This document shows, piece after piece, positions 12,391-23,962 of a stretch of 64,000 nucleotides of DNA. The position numbers and the translations under genes are program-made. Origin of the DNA: Sanghuangporus weigelae (Eukaryota > Basidiomycota > Agaricomycetes > Hymenochaetales > Hymenochaetaceae). The DNA lies in assembly GCA_033182465.1 (NCBI GenBank), contig CP137330.1:620001-684000 (forward strand), written 5' to 3'. Every line of letters starts with the position of its first letter. Positions within the stretch are counted from its first letter, which is position 1. A model generated the notes under the pieces. It had not been told where the DNA came from and searched no databases. It was given only the letters and a program-made list of their open reading frames with translations.

Positions 12391-15375
12391 ATGGCCGACG
12401 CCTTGTTCAAGGATATCCCGGAGCTCTTCGAGGTCAGTTCATTCGGATTGCTACTTGCTCGTTTGCTGGCTGGACTGGAACGTGATGAAATGCTGATTTT
12501 ATTTTATTTTGTTTTTCTCGTTCTCGTTCGTGTAGAATGAGCTAGGCGAAGTCCTTATGGCGCGCACGGAATCCCTCGGTGAGCGCGCTCTTTCTTGTAC
12601 TATTGGAGTCTGTCCTGGGCTGACTGACGTGCTCGTGCTTGCGTGCATTTGTTCTGGTCTTGTGTGTGTTGCTAAGCTACGTTCCGCGAGCTTGGTCCTC
12701 CGGATCTATGCCACGTTGTGAAGAGCTCGGGGAGGAGTGGGCAGAAAGATGTGAGTGCCCCCTCTTGTCTTCTCGTTTTCAGCAGTTTCTCATTCGCAAC
12801 TTATGTTGGGATACTCACCTTTCTCCCTCTACTCAGGTCGGCTCATACCACTTCGTGTCGGGAGTCGACGCGTCCTCCTCCGCCTCCCTCGCAGCCTACA
12901 TCAACTCGCTCACCTACTCCATCGACGACAACTCGACGTGGTTCAGCAAGAGCACGGCGTGGAAAGTTAGGAGTGGGTGCTATTGGTGCGTGCCAACCAC
13001 TCCGCTCCTGCTCAAAGAGAGAAAGGAAAGTTTGTTGTTGACATGGAAATTCTCTGGATATACGTGCAGCTGTTTCAATGCCTTCTCGCGCGTGGACGTA
13101 CGTGTGGACGTCAAGATACCCGGCGGAGTGTTGGCGTATGTGATTGATCTTCGAGGCGAACGGTACGTCGTCATATTTATCTCTTTCTCAGCTCTGAATG
13201 GACCCTTCGCAAATATCTTACTATTTTTTGTTTGTACAGACATGACACGACACCCGAAATCTGGCTAGAAACTTATCTCTCTGCCATCCTTCGCGCAATA
13301 TTGTACGGCGACGACCCGACGTACTGGCTCGAGGCGTACAGGCGACTAGACCCCATCACGACGCGGGAGGGTGAGATTCGATTCTTGGAAGCCGCCGAAC
13401 AGCTCTTCCCGCAAGGTCCGCTCCTCGTCTCTCATTTACCTCCTGAGAAACTAATGCTATTGGCGACTAGGTTGGCAGGTCGGCTCGGACCCAGAAATCC
13501 AAGTCGCGAGCGTCGTTTCGAACCATTTGACGGCGGGAATCATGAAATTCTTCGGCGACAGCTTCCGATACCAGCAGGCGGCAAACCTGTTTGAGAAGGT
13601 GTCTGTTTACGAACCTGATGTCGCTTCCTTATTAGCGCGGAGTTATATCGGCATGAGTGCGTTCTGTTTAGTTTCGACATTTTACCTGGAAGTATACTTA
13701 ATGAGATTGGTCCAGACGAAGAAGTGAAAGGTGTCCAGATTATGGCGAACGCGCTTCATGACAATCCTCAATCTTACACCCTATTACACGCCCAATGCGA
13801 TTTCTTGCGCTCGAAGGGCAAGTATGAATGGGCGCTCAAACTCGCTCGACAAGCTGTGAACTGCGCGCCTAGCGAGTTCGTAACGTGGGAGAAGCTAACG
13901 ATGGTGTACACTGAACTTGAACAATACGATTCGGTGCGTTACGGATTTTCAGCTAATAGCGTGATAAAATTGATGGAAAATGGTTTTAAAAGGCCCTCTT
14001 AACGTTAAATTCCTGCCCAATGTTTACTTACAACGGGCGAGACATGCACCGACCAATCACGCCTGCGCGGATCAACCTCCCCTACAAACCCACCATCGCC
14101 GAGATCCTACCAGAAAGACGCAAGACAGAGGATGACGAGGCCGATACGGCGCTCCAGCGTCTTCCGGCACCAGGATTGAAGGGCACATGGGCCCGCGCTT
14201 ACGCGTTACTAACGAAGCTGGTGAGCAAAATAGGATGGGATGAGTTGCTGAGGATCCGCAGCACGGTGTTCGTGATGGAGGAGGAATATAGGATGCAAAA
14301 GGCGCAGACGGAGGTGAAGACGCAGTTGTCGAGAAGCGGTGCGGCGATACATGAAGATGGGACTATTGCGCCTGTGCCTAAGTCGGGCGGTGCTGACGAT
14401 GATGCGTCGACGCGTGGGGTTCGGTCACCTGTATCAGATGGAGCCGACGAGGATGAGAAGGAGAATGAGAATGAGAACGGTGATAGTGGGAGTCCAGGGG
14501 AGGATGATGATGCGGACGAGAAGGACAAGTCAGTCTTGAACGTGAACCAGATCCCGATGATCCGAGTGTCGACCGAATCAGACCGCGAGCGCGAGGCCGT
14601 TGATACCGAAGAGATGAACGGCGACGAGAAGAAGGTCCAGGCGCAGAGCAACGGGAACAAGGACTCCTCGTCGGGACTCGAACGACCCATGCAGGCTGCG
14701 AGCGGGGAAAAAGAAGACAACTCCGCCGAAAGCAACAACCTCGCTTCTTCCTCCTCGTCCGCCGGGGGCGCGACAACAGCAGACGGCTTCTCCTTCAGCA
14801 ACAAGCGCCTCTGCGAGCGATGGCTCGACAATCTCTTCATGGTCCTCTACGAGGACCTCCGCATCTGGACGATCTTCCGCGCCGAGGTCGCGCACTTCAA
14901 GACTCAGCACGTCGCGTACCGCAAGACGTCGTTAGAGTGGGAGATCCTCGGCGAGCTGGGTGCGAGGCTGCATCATCGTGAAGAAGCGAAGGAGTGCTTC
15001 CAGAGATGTTTGGAGGGGACGAGGTATTCCGTCAAGCCGTGGCTCAAGCTCATGGAGATGTACGCGGAGGAAGGTGACCTGACGAGGACGCTGCAGACTG
15101 CGATTCGCGTGGCGGCGTATCAGCATAACGAATACGCCGAACTCGCAGTACGTCCTTACTATTTTCTCTCATTCACGCTTGCTGATACCATCCATCGCGA
15201 AACATAGTACCCGACCTCAATCGCACACCAGTTCTTCAAACTCGGCCGGACGCACGGGCACGCCAAGATCTCATACACACTCCTCAGCATGAACCTCCCC
15301 GACCAGATCCTAAAAGTGATGGAGAGCTACCTGAACTACGGACAGGTCTTCCAGGTCGAGGGGTATGACTTCTAA
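12391..15375 (+). CDS. CHAPs family protein (Chs5p-Arf1p-binding, exomer subunit; Bch1/Bud7/Chs6-like)
   Basis: Cargo adaptor of the exomer coat at the trans-Golgi network, which in yeast exports chitin synthase and other membrane proteins. Starts MADALFKDIPELFE and is cut by many short introns. Family signatures seen in order: FRELGPPDLCHVV, SYHFVSGVDASS, YSIDDNSTWFSKSTAWK, VRVDVKIPGGVLAYVIDL, TPEIWLETYLSAILRA, TPR-like helices (NPQSYTLLHAQCDFL, WALKLARQAVNCAPSEF), then TYNGRDMHRPITPARI. A long acidic, Ser-rich insertion (about 14300-14790) precedes the conserved C-terminal half (LCERWLDNLFMVLYEDL, HHREEAKECFQRCLEG, AHQFFKLGRTHGHAKISYTL). Ends VEGYDF at TAA 15373-15375. The insertion is likely disordered; its acidic repeats make spurious antisense frames. 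Confidence 0.9.
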
Positions 15376-15976
15376 TAGCTCAACTCCCTTTCTCTCCGCC
15401 TTTTTTTCTGTTTCATTAGTAGTTAAAAAAGAGCAAAAGCTCTTATGTATCTGACTCTAGGCTAGGTCGGATAGCTGAGCGTTTGTGATGGATGCCCTTT
15501 CGTTGGTGGTGTATGTATGCCTTACTTGTTTTTCTTATTCAAGTTATTGACCTTTCCTACTTCTGCTTTCTTTGAATCTGATATATTCCTTTGTTCTCGT
15601 CTCCTCTGGTCGTTTATGATGTTGAGTATTCTTTATTTTATTGCGCGACAAGTTAGACCTTCAGGTACCGTGTCCGTATATGAAGTTGGCTGCGACATAT
15701 GCGATGCTGTGAGGTTGCCAATGAAGAATTACCTGATGAATCCGCGCTTTATTGTCCGCATTAGCTGCCAAATCGAAGCTCACTTTCGAAATAAATTTAA
15801 GACATGGTCATTTCATCGCATTACAGGGCAGGAGGGGGTAACAAAGAAGGGTATGTGAGACATTCGTAAACAAGGAGACATTGGCGGCGAAGAATAAGGC
15901 AAAGACAAAATGTCCGTTCTACGATTCAAGCTGTTAATATGGGAATAGCGCTGGTGCCGGCAAAGAATAATCCCTC
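15376..15976. other. Convergent 3' intergenic region
   Basis: Lies between the stop codons of the CHAPs gene (+) and the coiled-coil gene (-). It is T-rich on the plus strand just after the CHAPs stop, consistent with a 3' untranslated region. A 113-codon open frame at 15517-15858 has no recognisable domain and is probably chance. Confidence 0.5.
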
Positions 15977-17026
15977 CTATGCGACCTCAGTCGCTTGCGA
16001 TTTTAAATATGGGGAGTCATCGGTAGTGAGGAGCGATGAATCTCGTTTGGGTCTGTGATAACTGCCTGCTGGCGCAGGGGACGATTTTCCAGCAGCTCGC
16101 GTTGGTGCAGACGGCGGGGAATCCGGCGAGTTTTGCTCCTGATCGTACTCGCGGAGGAGATCGAGCTCATAGTCGTATTCCCTCCCCGTTTGCTGGTCTT
16201 GGCGAGGTCTTGACTGGCCTCGGGTCCGTTGCTCTCGGGCCTGCTGCTCCAGGAATTGCTGGCGCGCATACTTGCTGGGCTGTGTGGAGATACGCCCAGA
16301 CTTCCTCGTGTCGTCGAGCTCACGCAACTTTGCGCGCTCGCGAGCGTACTCCCCCGCATTACGGGCATTGTAGCTCGACGGTCGCTGGGCTTGTCGAGGA
16401 TCGGGCTGAGACCACCCCCTCGGCCGCCCATGTTTTTGCTCTTCCTGCGCGAGTCGCTCCTTCCGGCGGACGTTATCCGCAGCAGCACGGCGTAAATTGC
16501 TCTGCCTGACAAGATCCTCCTTCCTCCTCCTCTCTTCCTCCCGTGTCTCTTCCTCAAGTGTAACCTCCTCTTCTTCCTTGTCCAGGATGTGCTGCGGCGT
16601 CGGCCGGCCCGGGGTGAATCCCAGCGCGGCAATGTCTGGGTTTGCCGTGGCCGAGGCGAATGCATTCCGAAGGCGCCTGGTAAATGTGGTCTTTTTCTCT
16701 TTCTGGGGCATGATAACGTAGCCCCATGGTAGCGTGCCGTGCTCGCCGTTAGGAGCCGTCGCAGGTTGGGGAAGACCCGAGCCGGTGTAAGCATCAAGAG
16801 TGGCAGCCCGCGGCCGTCCTGGCCCAGGTAAAGGCATGCGTCGATTGTTCAGCCCATCTTCGTCGTTCCTAAAGCCAAAGTCATAGTCCCCGCCGCCAGC
16901 AACGCGGACGCTACGGCTCCTTTGCCGAGATTGTGGAGGGCCACCAGATTCACGAGACGATGAAGGCTTGCCACTTCCATAAGCACTAGAGCGGTTTCCA
17001 GAGCGACGAGAAGTAGAGCCAGACAT
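15977..17026 (-). CDS. Hypothetical charged coiled-coil protein, single exon
   Basis: An intronless 349-residue frame, not recognised as a known family. The N-terminus is Ser/Arg/Gly-rich (MSGSTSRRSGNRSS...) and low complexity. A more ordered stretch LPWGYVIMPQKEKKTTFTRR and RLRNAFASA follows near residues 100-125. Residues about 150-215 form a strongly charged Glu/Arg run (EEEEVTLEEETREEERRRKE) that should make a single helix or coiled coil. The C-terminal third is Arg/Gln/Ser-rich. Codon-level coherence over 1 kb without stops, and a clean ATG followed by a leader region, support a real gene. Location and partners cannot be told from the sequence. Confidence 0.65.
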   Translation of the reverse strand: MSGSTSRRSGNRSSAYGSGKPSSSRESGGPPQSRQRSRSVRVAGGGDYDFGFRNDEDGLNNRRMPLPGPGRPRAATLDAYTGSGLPQPATAPNGEHGTLPWGYVIMPQKEKKTTFTRRLRNAFASATANPDIAALGFTPGRPTPQHILDKEEEEVTLEEETREEERRRKEDLVRQSNLRRAAADNVRRKERLAQEEQKHGRPRGWSQPDPRQAQRPSSYNARNAGEYARERAKLRELDDTRKSGRISTQPSKYARQQFLEQQAREQRTRGQSRPRQDQQTGREYDYELDLLREYDQEQNSPDSPPSAPTRAAGKSSPAPAGSYHRPKRDSSLLTTDDSPYLKSQATEVA

Positions 17027-17774
17027 TGTTTAGGTCAGAAAAGTAGTGCTTTTCTGACGATGATGATGGGGTATGAGAGTCGAGTTTGAGTATGATTCTG
17101 AGTAGACAACAGGACGTTGAATGTTATCCGTGAGTCAATACACAGCCCAGTGTTTCACGAAGCCGCAGAACAATAAAGACAAGTATTTCTTGCCTTATCT
17201 CATCATAGTTCTGATCGTTCAAGGTCAAGGAAGACGATGCATTTGAACTGAAAGTCTGAGACGAGGCGGTGCTTCTTAAGTCATGGAATGGATGTTTAAG
17301 ACAAGCTCGGTACGGAAGGTGAACACATATTATATTATATAATACGAGACTCTTCGAATCATTACATAATGAAAAGTAAAGCAAGCTTTCCCGATTATTC
17401 ATGCATGCAAAAAGCAGTGAAAACATCGGAGCATCGTATCCTGACCAAAGTAATCAAGTGATAGTCTATGCAAGGTCTGAATCGAAGATACCGGAGATTT
17501 CAAGATAGCTACGCGCAGTCGCATTTGCATAACAAATTATGTAAAGCACATTACATACATTTATAGACACTGACTTAGGTTATTCTACTCGGGATGCGCT
17601 ATCCAAATCTCGCAGAAGCAGAAATGGTCACTTGAGATCTTTATCTCGAAAAATAATAAAGATAATTAAAAAATCGAATATACATCCAGTTGTCTTATAA
17701 ATAGGATATTTGAGGGCATTGTCCAGGATAGCATCATATTATCGTTATCGGTCGAAGAAGTCCATCAAGGAGTG
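17027..17774. other. Intergenic region between two minus-strand genes
   Basis: Holds the promoter of the coiled-coil gene (left end) and the 3' region of the laccase gene (right end). It includes an AT-rich stretch around 17330-17345. No gene or repeat seen. Confidence 0.5.
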
Positions 17775-20344
17775 TCAGTTAGAAAGATTAGTATCCGGAT
17801 TATTGGCCTCATATTCAGGGCAAAGTGCCTCCCAGTCAGCTGGATGCAAAAATTAGTAAGTGGCACTGCGTGACGTGAAAATGTTGTATACTGACCATTG
17901 ACAGGATTCTCAGAGGCAATATTTCCAGTGTCTTCGGCAAATACTACGGCGAGACCGCTGAAGAAGACCACTTTAGTCCGGAGTAACTAGTACATAATTA
18001 CAACACTTACGCCTCGAGATGCCAGTCAATATGGCAATGCATGAACCATGGTCCAGCATTGTCGGTTACAAAGCGGATTGTGACATTATCGGCGTTCGTT
18101 CCGATGTTGACGACATCACGACGAACTGGGTTCGCGTAATTATACTCCGTGGAACCAGCGACTCGCACAACGTCAAACGAATGGCCATGAAGATGTATAG
18201 GATGCTAGAATCGGGTTAGCAATGCGGAACCTAACCGATATGTTCTGTCATGCTTACTGGGAAGCCGCCAGGGAGAGATAGTTCAATGCTGCTGTTTCCG
18301 GGTAGGCTATAGACTGAGCCAGGAGGAAGAAGGTTGGTTGGATCTGTAGTTCCGCTCAGGATTTGAAGGAGAACCGGAACGCTGTATAATAAGCAGAAGT
18401 CAGGATCCATAGTAAGGTCGTAGGGAAGATAAAACGCACGAGGGGGAGTGGTACACTACGCCATTGACCTTGTGTTCGCCGGTCGTAAGATCAATGCCGA
18501 TCGGTAAGTTCAGCGCATAGTCAACGCCACCGATTTCAGGCTCTCCAGGCTAAAATAAAGTCATTAATGCTATTAATCTTCGATCGCATGTTTCGGTGTT
18601 ACTCACGGCTCCCGGGTTCACAAGCGGGTGGAGGTCGGCTTCGTTGAGTATACTTGCTTCTAAATTCCGGATTGTTGCTGGGTCAGTGTCGAGAGCATCA
18701 TCATAACGCAAGATGGCCGAATTTGTCCCGTTAGTGAAACCCGTCGTACCGGCAGACGGGTTAGCTCGGATCCCTAAAAGGAATATAATTGGTTAAAGTA
18801 ATTTGTGTGGATCTTCTTCTGAACTCACAATAATTAGCGACCGATTGGTTCGCATTGACGACAACAGAATAACGCTGTCCGGGGTAAATCTCGAGCGAGT
18901 CAACTATCAACAGTTGCATGAGCATCATTCCGGGAAGGATGGTTTTCGGCACGTACCGGTGACAGGCTCAGTTTCGATACCGTCGGCCTCGATTACAGTC
19001 AAGGAATGTCCGTCGATAGAGAACGTGTATCTAAGAACGTTTGATCAGTTGCGAGAGATCACAAGCTAAGATACCTATACTTACGTTGGGAAGCAACTCA
19101 TGCTGATAAGACGGAATCGATAGCTAAGAGGAGGATGCACTCAGCACAATGCATATTGTATATCTGTCTCAACATACCGCGATCCTTGAGTGACGTTTAC
19201 AACGGCCAAAGGCTCTGTTCCGTCTCCATTGGCGTTCCTTCCGAGTCCGTTGATGATTGTTGTATCCGGAACTCTTCGAGGGTATGTCAGCTCTGGGACA
19301 GACAAGTGCGTCATTAGGCAAGAAGACTTACGGATCTACGTTACCCTGAAAGAGCAAACAAGTAAATTTGAACATGAGCCAACGTGCCAACAAACTCTTC
19401 AGTAAAGATCATACCGGGTTGGGGAAGAGAGTAGGGGAAGGATTCTTGAAAGAAGCAAAATAAGTACTACTTAACTCTCTACTTAACACAATGAAAGGAC
19501 ATACCCGATACCAGTCTCCAATGGTAATTACGGTGCTTTCGTCGTCGACATCATAGAGACCCGCATGCGGATCATTCGGGTCATAGAGTACCAACGGGCC
19601 GCTAGACCGAAGCATCTGAGTACATCATGACGCTCTTTACTTGAGAGAACATCACGAACCGTAATCCGTCGCAGTACTGACTGGAAAGGTGAGAGTGGTA
19701 CCAATATGTCCCAGATTGTCCGGGAGTGCTGAAGTTATACCTGGAGAAGACTCAGTATTCCGCCTTAGGACATATGCCGACAGTCGCTTACAAGAACGAG
19801 TTTCCAGGAATAATAGGACACTATCAACCGGATTAGTCTACATAACAACGACTTCTGATTCTGTTGCTCACTTGAGAAACGAAGGCGGCCCCGTCCATTT
19901 CCGTAGTACCTGTGTAAAGAAAAGTTAACCGAGTTGAATGTTCACGACGACTTCAATACGAACGAACCCTTCTGCAATAACCCATGCCAGTGCTGAGCGA
20001 ATTGTGAGCCTTTGGTGTATATGAGAATATTCTGATGGCTTACAATGGAAGTAGCACGATGCATGGAAGCGTCGGTTAGGTTGTCTATAACGTTAATCTG
20101 AAGATTATCGCCCATATTCGCGGATATCAGAGGGCCAGGGAATTGTCCATCTGCTACCACAGCACTACAGCAAAGATAAGTTAATGATGTTGAAGCAGTG
20201 ACGAGTGACTACTTACGATCGAGTCGCACCATCTGGAGCAAGGTTTGCATTTCCAATGGTCAAGTCTCTCGACACAACGGCGGAAAGAGACAAATGTGCG
20301 AGAGACAGTAAGAGGAAGGAGTGTAGCGCAAGTCCATTAAACAT
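17775..20344 (-). CDS. Laccase (secreted multicopper oxidase, p-diphenol:O2 oxidoreductase)
   Basis: Oxidises phenols and reduces O2 to water using four coppers; secreted and used in lignin or pigment chemistry. About 15 exons. Starts [20 protein letters not shown], a signal peptide, then [17 protein letters not shown]. All four copper signatures are present: L1 HWHGLLQKG (near 19980), L2 [16 protein letters not shown] (near 19690), L3 [11 protein letters not shown] (near 18190) and L4 [15 protein letters not shown] (near 18025). L3 has Ile where most laccases have Phe. The residue ten after the L4 Cys is Leu, the so-called class 2 axial position. The C-terminus reads [21 protein letters not shown] with TGA at 17775-17777. 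Very small exons (for example about ten residues, [10 protein letters not shown]) are as in other agaricomycete laccases. No break or missing ligand seen. Confidence 0.93.
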
Positions 20345-23300
20345 TATGAATTATGAGTGAAGGGCTAAGAAAGAAGCCAACGAGAGAATTGCGGTTCACA
20401 GACTGCTTGACGGTCTCGTTCTCCCGGAGCCCTTTTATACGCGTCAAAGCCACCATCTCAAAGAATTGCCCATAATCCAGAATTAGCGAACACAGCTCAT
20501 CAGTCGCACGAAGGAACTGGCGCTCAATTACAAAAGTGGCTGTTGAGCGTTCCATAGCCTAGGCATAGCTTACCCGTTCCTCTTACGTTTTCCAGCGGGA
20601 ACGAAGGCGGTTAATCTAATGGAACAGAGCCACATGTTCTCAGGGCAGCGGCGGAACTGATGCCGTGGGAAGGTGCCCGTCGCGCGTCAGGAGCGCTCAA
20701 TCGCGTGTAGACAGCCCCGCGAGACTAGCAAGTATTTGGTGATGCTTGGCTTGATTCATTGGGAGATACATGCTCAATATTAAGTACATACCGGGCTTGT
20801 ACAGACCGCAGACGTCGTTCCGAGCTCTGTGGCATCATGAAAGTCTTGGCTAGAACTGTTGCTGCTGATTGTGCGCTCTCTACGAAATGACTCGATACAT
20901 CGTTCTGGTAATGCTCCGACGTGCCGCAGCCTGCAGTTTCACTCCCGCGCTAGCCAAGAGACATTCTGCCGCGATGTGGCCGTCAAAGGCACTGCCTTCA
21001 TTGGACTGATCGGTTTTGTGCAATTCCGTTAAGCAGTACTAGTTGTGAGAGAACCGAACGGATGTAAATCGCCGTGCCTGATCTGTTGAGGCTTAAGTTC
21101 GCTCGGAACCGCTGCGATCCTATCCTGCACCAGGTCCTAACAGGTCCTAACCCACCGTGAGAACGAGCTCATCGCGACAGAAAGTAGCCAAGAAAAGAAG
21201 TACTCACGTCCTGAAATTTGAACAACGACTCCATTGACCCTACAGTATAAGTGCGCTCGCATCAAGAACGAGCTGTGAAGAACGCTTCACGGGATTGATG
21301 AATTTACGAGACTATGCGCAATTCTGGGCGTGTGAGAGTGGACCTAAGCCTCGTGGGAAGGGGGGAAAGCCAAAACGATTATTCATCACTGTTAGAACTT
21401 TCAAGAGACCATGAAAGCAGATAACTCCGTGCTGTTTCTGATTGCTTGAGGGTCAGGAAAGCCGGAATAAGAAAACAACCGTACAGCGTCGGAATCAAGA
21501 AATGCAAGACAAAGGCGATGCCGTCGATGACAATGGGCGTCGAGATGAACCACCGCGGAAATAGATGCAATGCGTGATCATCGGTTAGATCGGAGATGCT
21601 ATTCTTACCATATTTAGGCAGCCTGTCGATCTTTGTCCAGTGGGTTCGAACTCTGCTCTGCTTCGACTTTACTGGTGCTCTTTCCTACAAAGTTTCAGTA
21701 GCGCCTTGACCGAAAGTTGAAGTCCACTCAGCTGGCTCTATTACTGTAATGTCGCCACTATGGTCCGAAGAGCTCGCGTCGCCGGAACTTTTTAGTGTTG
21801 ATCATTTGGTTTGGACCGGGCTTGAAACGGGAACGGGTGGGAGGCGGAGGGAGGCAGTGGAGAGACGTTCTGCTTTCCGATGTCCTAGCAGTACCTTTGA
21901 CTGCACATGCCGTTGACCGTGACATTGACGCTATGCTTCACTTCTGATGATCAGAATGGCGATGAGAGCAAGTCTCGTTGCTTGTGTACGGATGCTAACT
22001 TGCGGACGGGATGGATGTTGCTGATACAGGATAGTTCGTCTGCCTGGTGTTCTAATTGTTTATCGAGCAAGTTTGCTTCATATATGGAGTCAAGTAATTT
22101 CGTTGGTTATCTGCAGACAGGCGCGCAGTGGATAGTTGCCTCTGCTTCTGTCTTCGTCTTCGTTTTTGTGTTTCAGTTTGCTGTGCCGGAGTCTATCTCT
22201 GACCGTCGTTTTGTTTGAGCAATAATTCGCTCCGCTTGAGTTGCAAACGTCGACGGACCTTTTTATCTCTTACTGGGTGTTCTCTTGAACCTTGTTACTA
22301 GTGCTCGGTCTCGCACAAATGGAATTTTTGCTGCCCTCCCGCCTCCCTCTCCTCCTTAACAGGACTCGTGAGGGCTCAATTATATCTGCCTTTCCTACCT
22401 CTTTTGATCATAATTTGCTGCTCGTCAACGTTCTTTTCGGTCCATCTGACTCTACCGCTTGTTTGAGACGCGACGAGGCCGCTCTATGACGTGCGTTTGA
22501 ATTTTCCTGAATCTGAGACACGGCAATTCTTCTCTATCCCTTTAAACAGATCTGCAACCGCCGCCCTATTTCAGCGGCTAAACGATACTCAAGGAAATCT
22601 TTCTTATCGGTGGCTCAAGCATTCTTTTCGAGTCGAGAAAGCGGATTCTACATCTGTACTTTTTCATTATCATTATCGACCGCAGTGCTCGTCTGCGGCT
22701 CGCAAACTGCAGGACGATTCCGAATTGCTTCCATCCTAAACGCATCAAACTCAGGATCAGGAAGCACTGGAGCACTCTAAAAGTCCTGGTCAATCGTAAC
22801 CTGTATTCATTGATCGCGGCATGGATAAATATTCACGATCTCTAGTCTTGCTTACGGCTCAGATGTTAGACGAAGCATCCTCTAGCAATGTTCGAGCTTC
22901 ACTCACTAATCTAATGAATTGAGGGTAGGATTACTTTCACCTAGTGGCGTTTTGGATGATATTTTGTAGTGAACCGGTTCCATTGTATGCTATCAAGTAG
23001 AAAAAGCGGGATTGTTGATTTAGCGGCTAGAAAAGGGGGGCGGAAGATAGCATCCTGAGACGGTATTGGGCGGTGTTTGAAGGTTCTTATGCGAAGGAAA
23101 TCCGGATAGCTGTAAAGAAAGTCACCTCGGAATAAGTGGTCAGTAATCAAGTACCAACAAAAGAAGTCGAATCAAATGATATGCTACATATATGACTATC
23201 TGGATATATACACGCGAAGAAACTGCGAAGGTGATTACTTGGACGAACAAATGCGGACGTCTGGCATCTCGTCAACAAATAGAAATCAAGAATGCGAGAG

Positions 23301-23962
23301 AATCACAAGTATAAGTTATACGTAGAAAAGCATATGTAGAAAGCATAGGTATGATATGGGAATAGAGACGAGAAGGATGGAATAATGGATGGAATAGATG
23401 TATGAGCTAGCGGAATGGATACGTCAAATAGATAGATGCATATCACGAAGGAAGAGGGGATCGAAGAACGGAGAATCAGCGCGCGAAGGGCATGGGCATA
23501 GGCGTCGCCGAGGAGGGAATAAGAATAATTTACTACGGTATACTGGTAGCGATCAGGTCAGGAGGTGGAAAATGGTGTGTAAGAAGTCAAGAAAGCAAGT
23601 CAAGGAGTCAAGGAGGCAAGTCAGAAGTCGGAGACTACAAGATTACGAGAAAGAAAAGTGTATTGGGTTCTGCTTTCTGCGTTTGTTAGATGGAAGGCAA
23701 GACAAGCGGAGGGAGACTCGGCGGAAACGTGGAGAATCGACAGCAGAATAAGAGAATGAAGAGAATACCAAAAGACGAGAGGATGGAGGAGAGTCAAGAT
23801 TATACAGTACAGAACAAGAAAGAGCAGAAGGTCGTAGAGGGACGCATATAGCTCAAACACGAATGTTTTTACCGCAGCCTTCACGGACAGAAATTTCAAG
23901 TCCTTTAGGACATCCCGGGTTGAGAGAAAACCTCAATACCTCAATGGATCGATGTCTTCGTA
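20345..23962. other. Gene-poor region upstream of laccase
   Basis: About 3.6 kb without a gene I can support. The left end is the laccase promoter. A short direct repeat (aggtcctaac twice) lies at about 21132-21150. Short open frames at 21907-22739 (+) have no domain. At 23540-23640 the plus strand is purine-rich with irregular copies of GTCAAGGAG/GTCAAG, and the right end should hold the 3' untranslated region of the HSP20-like gene. A non-coding transcript is possible but nothing shows it. Confidence 0.45.
20431..20439 (-). promoter_or_regulatory. TATA box of the laccase gene
   Basis: TATAAAAGG on the minus strand, about 90 bases upstream of the laccase ATG at 20344, a usual spacing for fungal core promoters. 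Confidence 0.6.

Noticed and set aside
14199-14840. Minus-strand open frames rich in Ser, Phe, Leu
   Set aside because: Antisense of the acidic low-complexity insertion in the CHAPs gene, whose sense frame matches the family on both sides.
15517-15858. 113-codon plus-strand open frame
   Set aside because: It lies in the T-rich 3' flank of the CHAPs gene, has no recognised domain and no neighbouring exons.
15977-16800. Overlapping frames on both strands in the coiled-coil gene
   Set aside because: Only the 349-codon minus frame has a charged helix pattern and a full ATG-to-stop structure; the others are shadows.
23621-23899. Leu-rich minus-strand open frame that looks like a membrane protein
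   Set aside because: Pyrimidine-rich 3' untranslated region of the HSP20-like gene gives Leu/Ser/Phe codons by composition alone.
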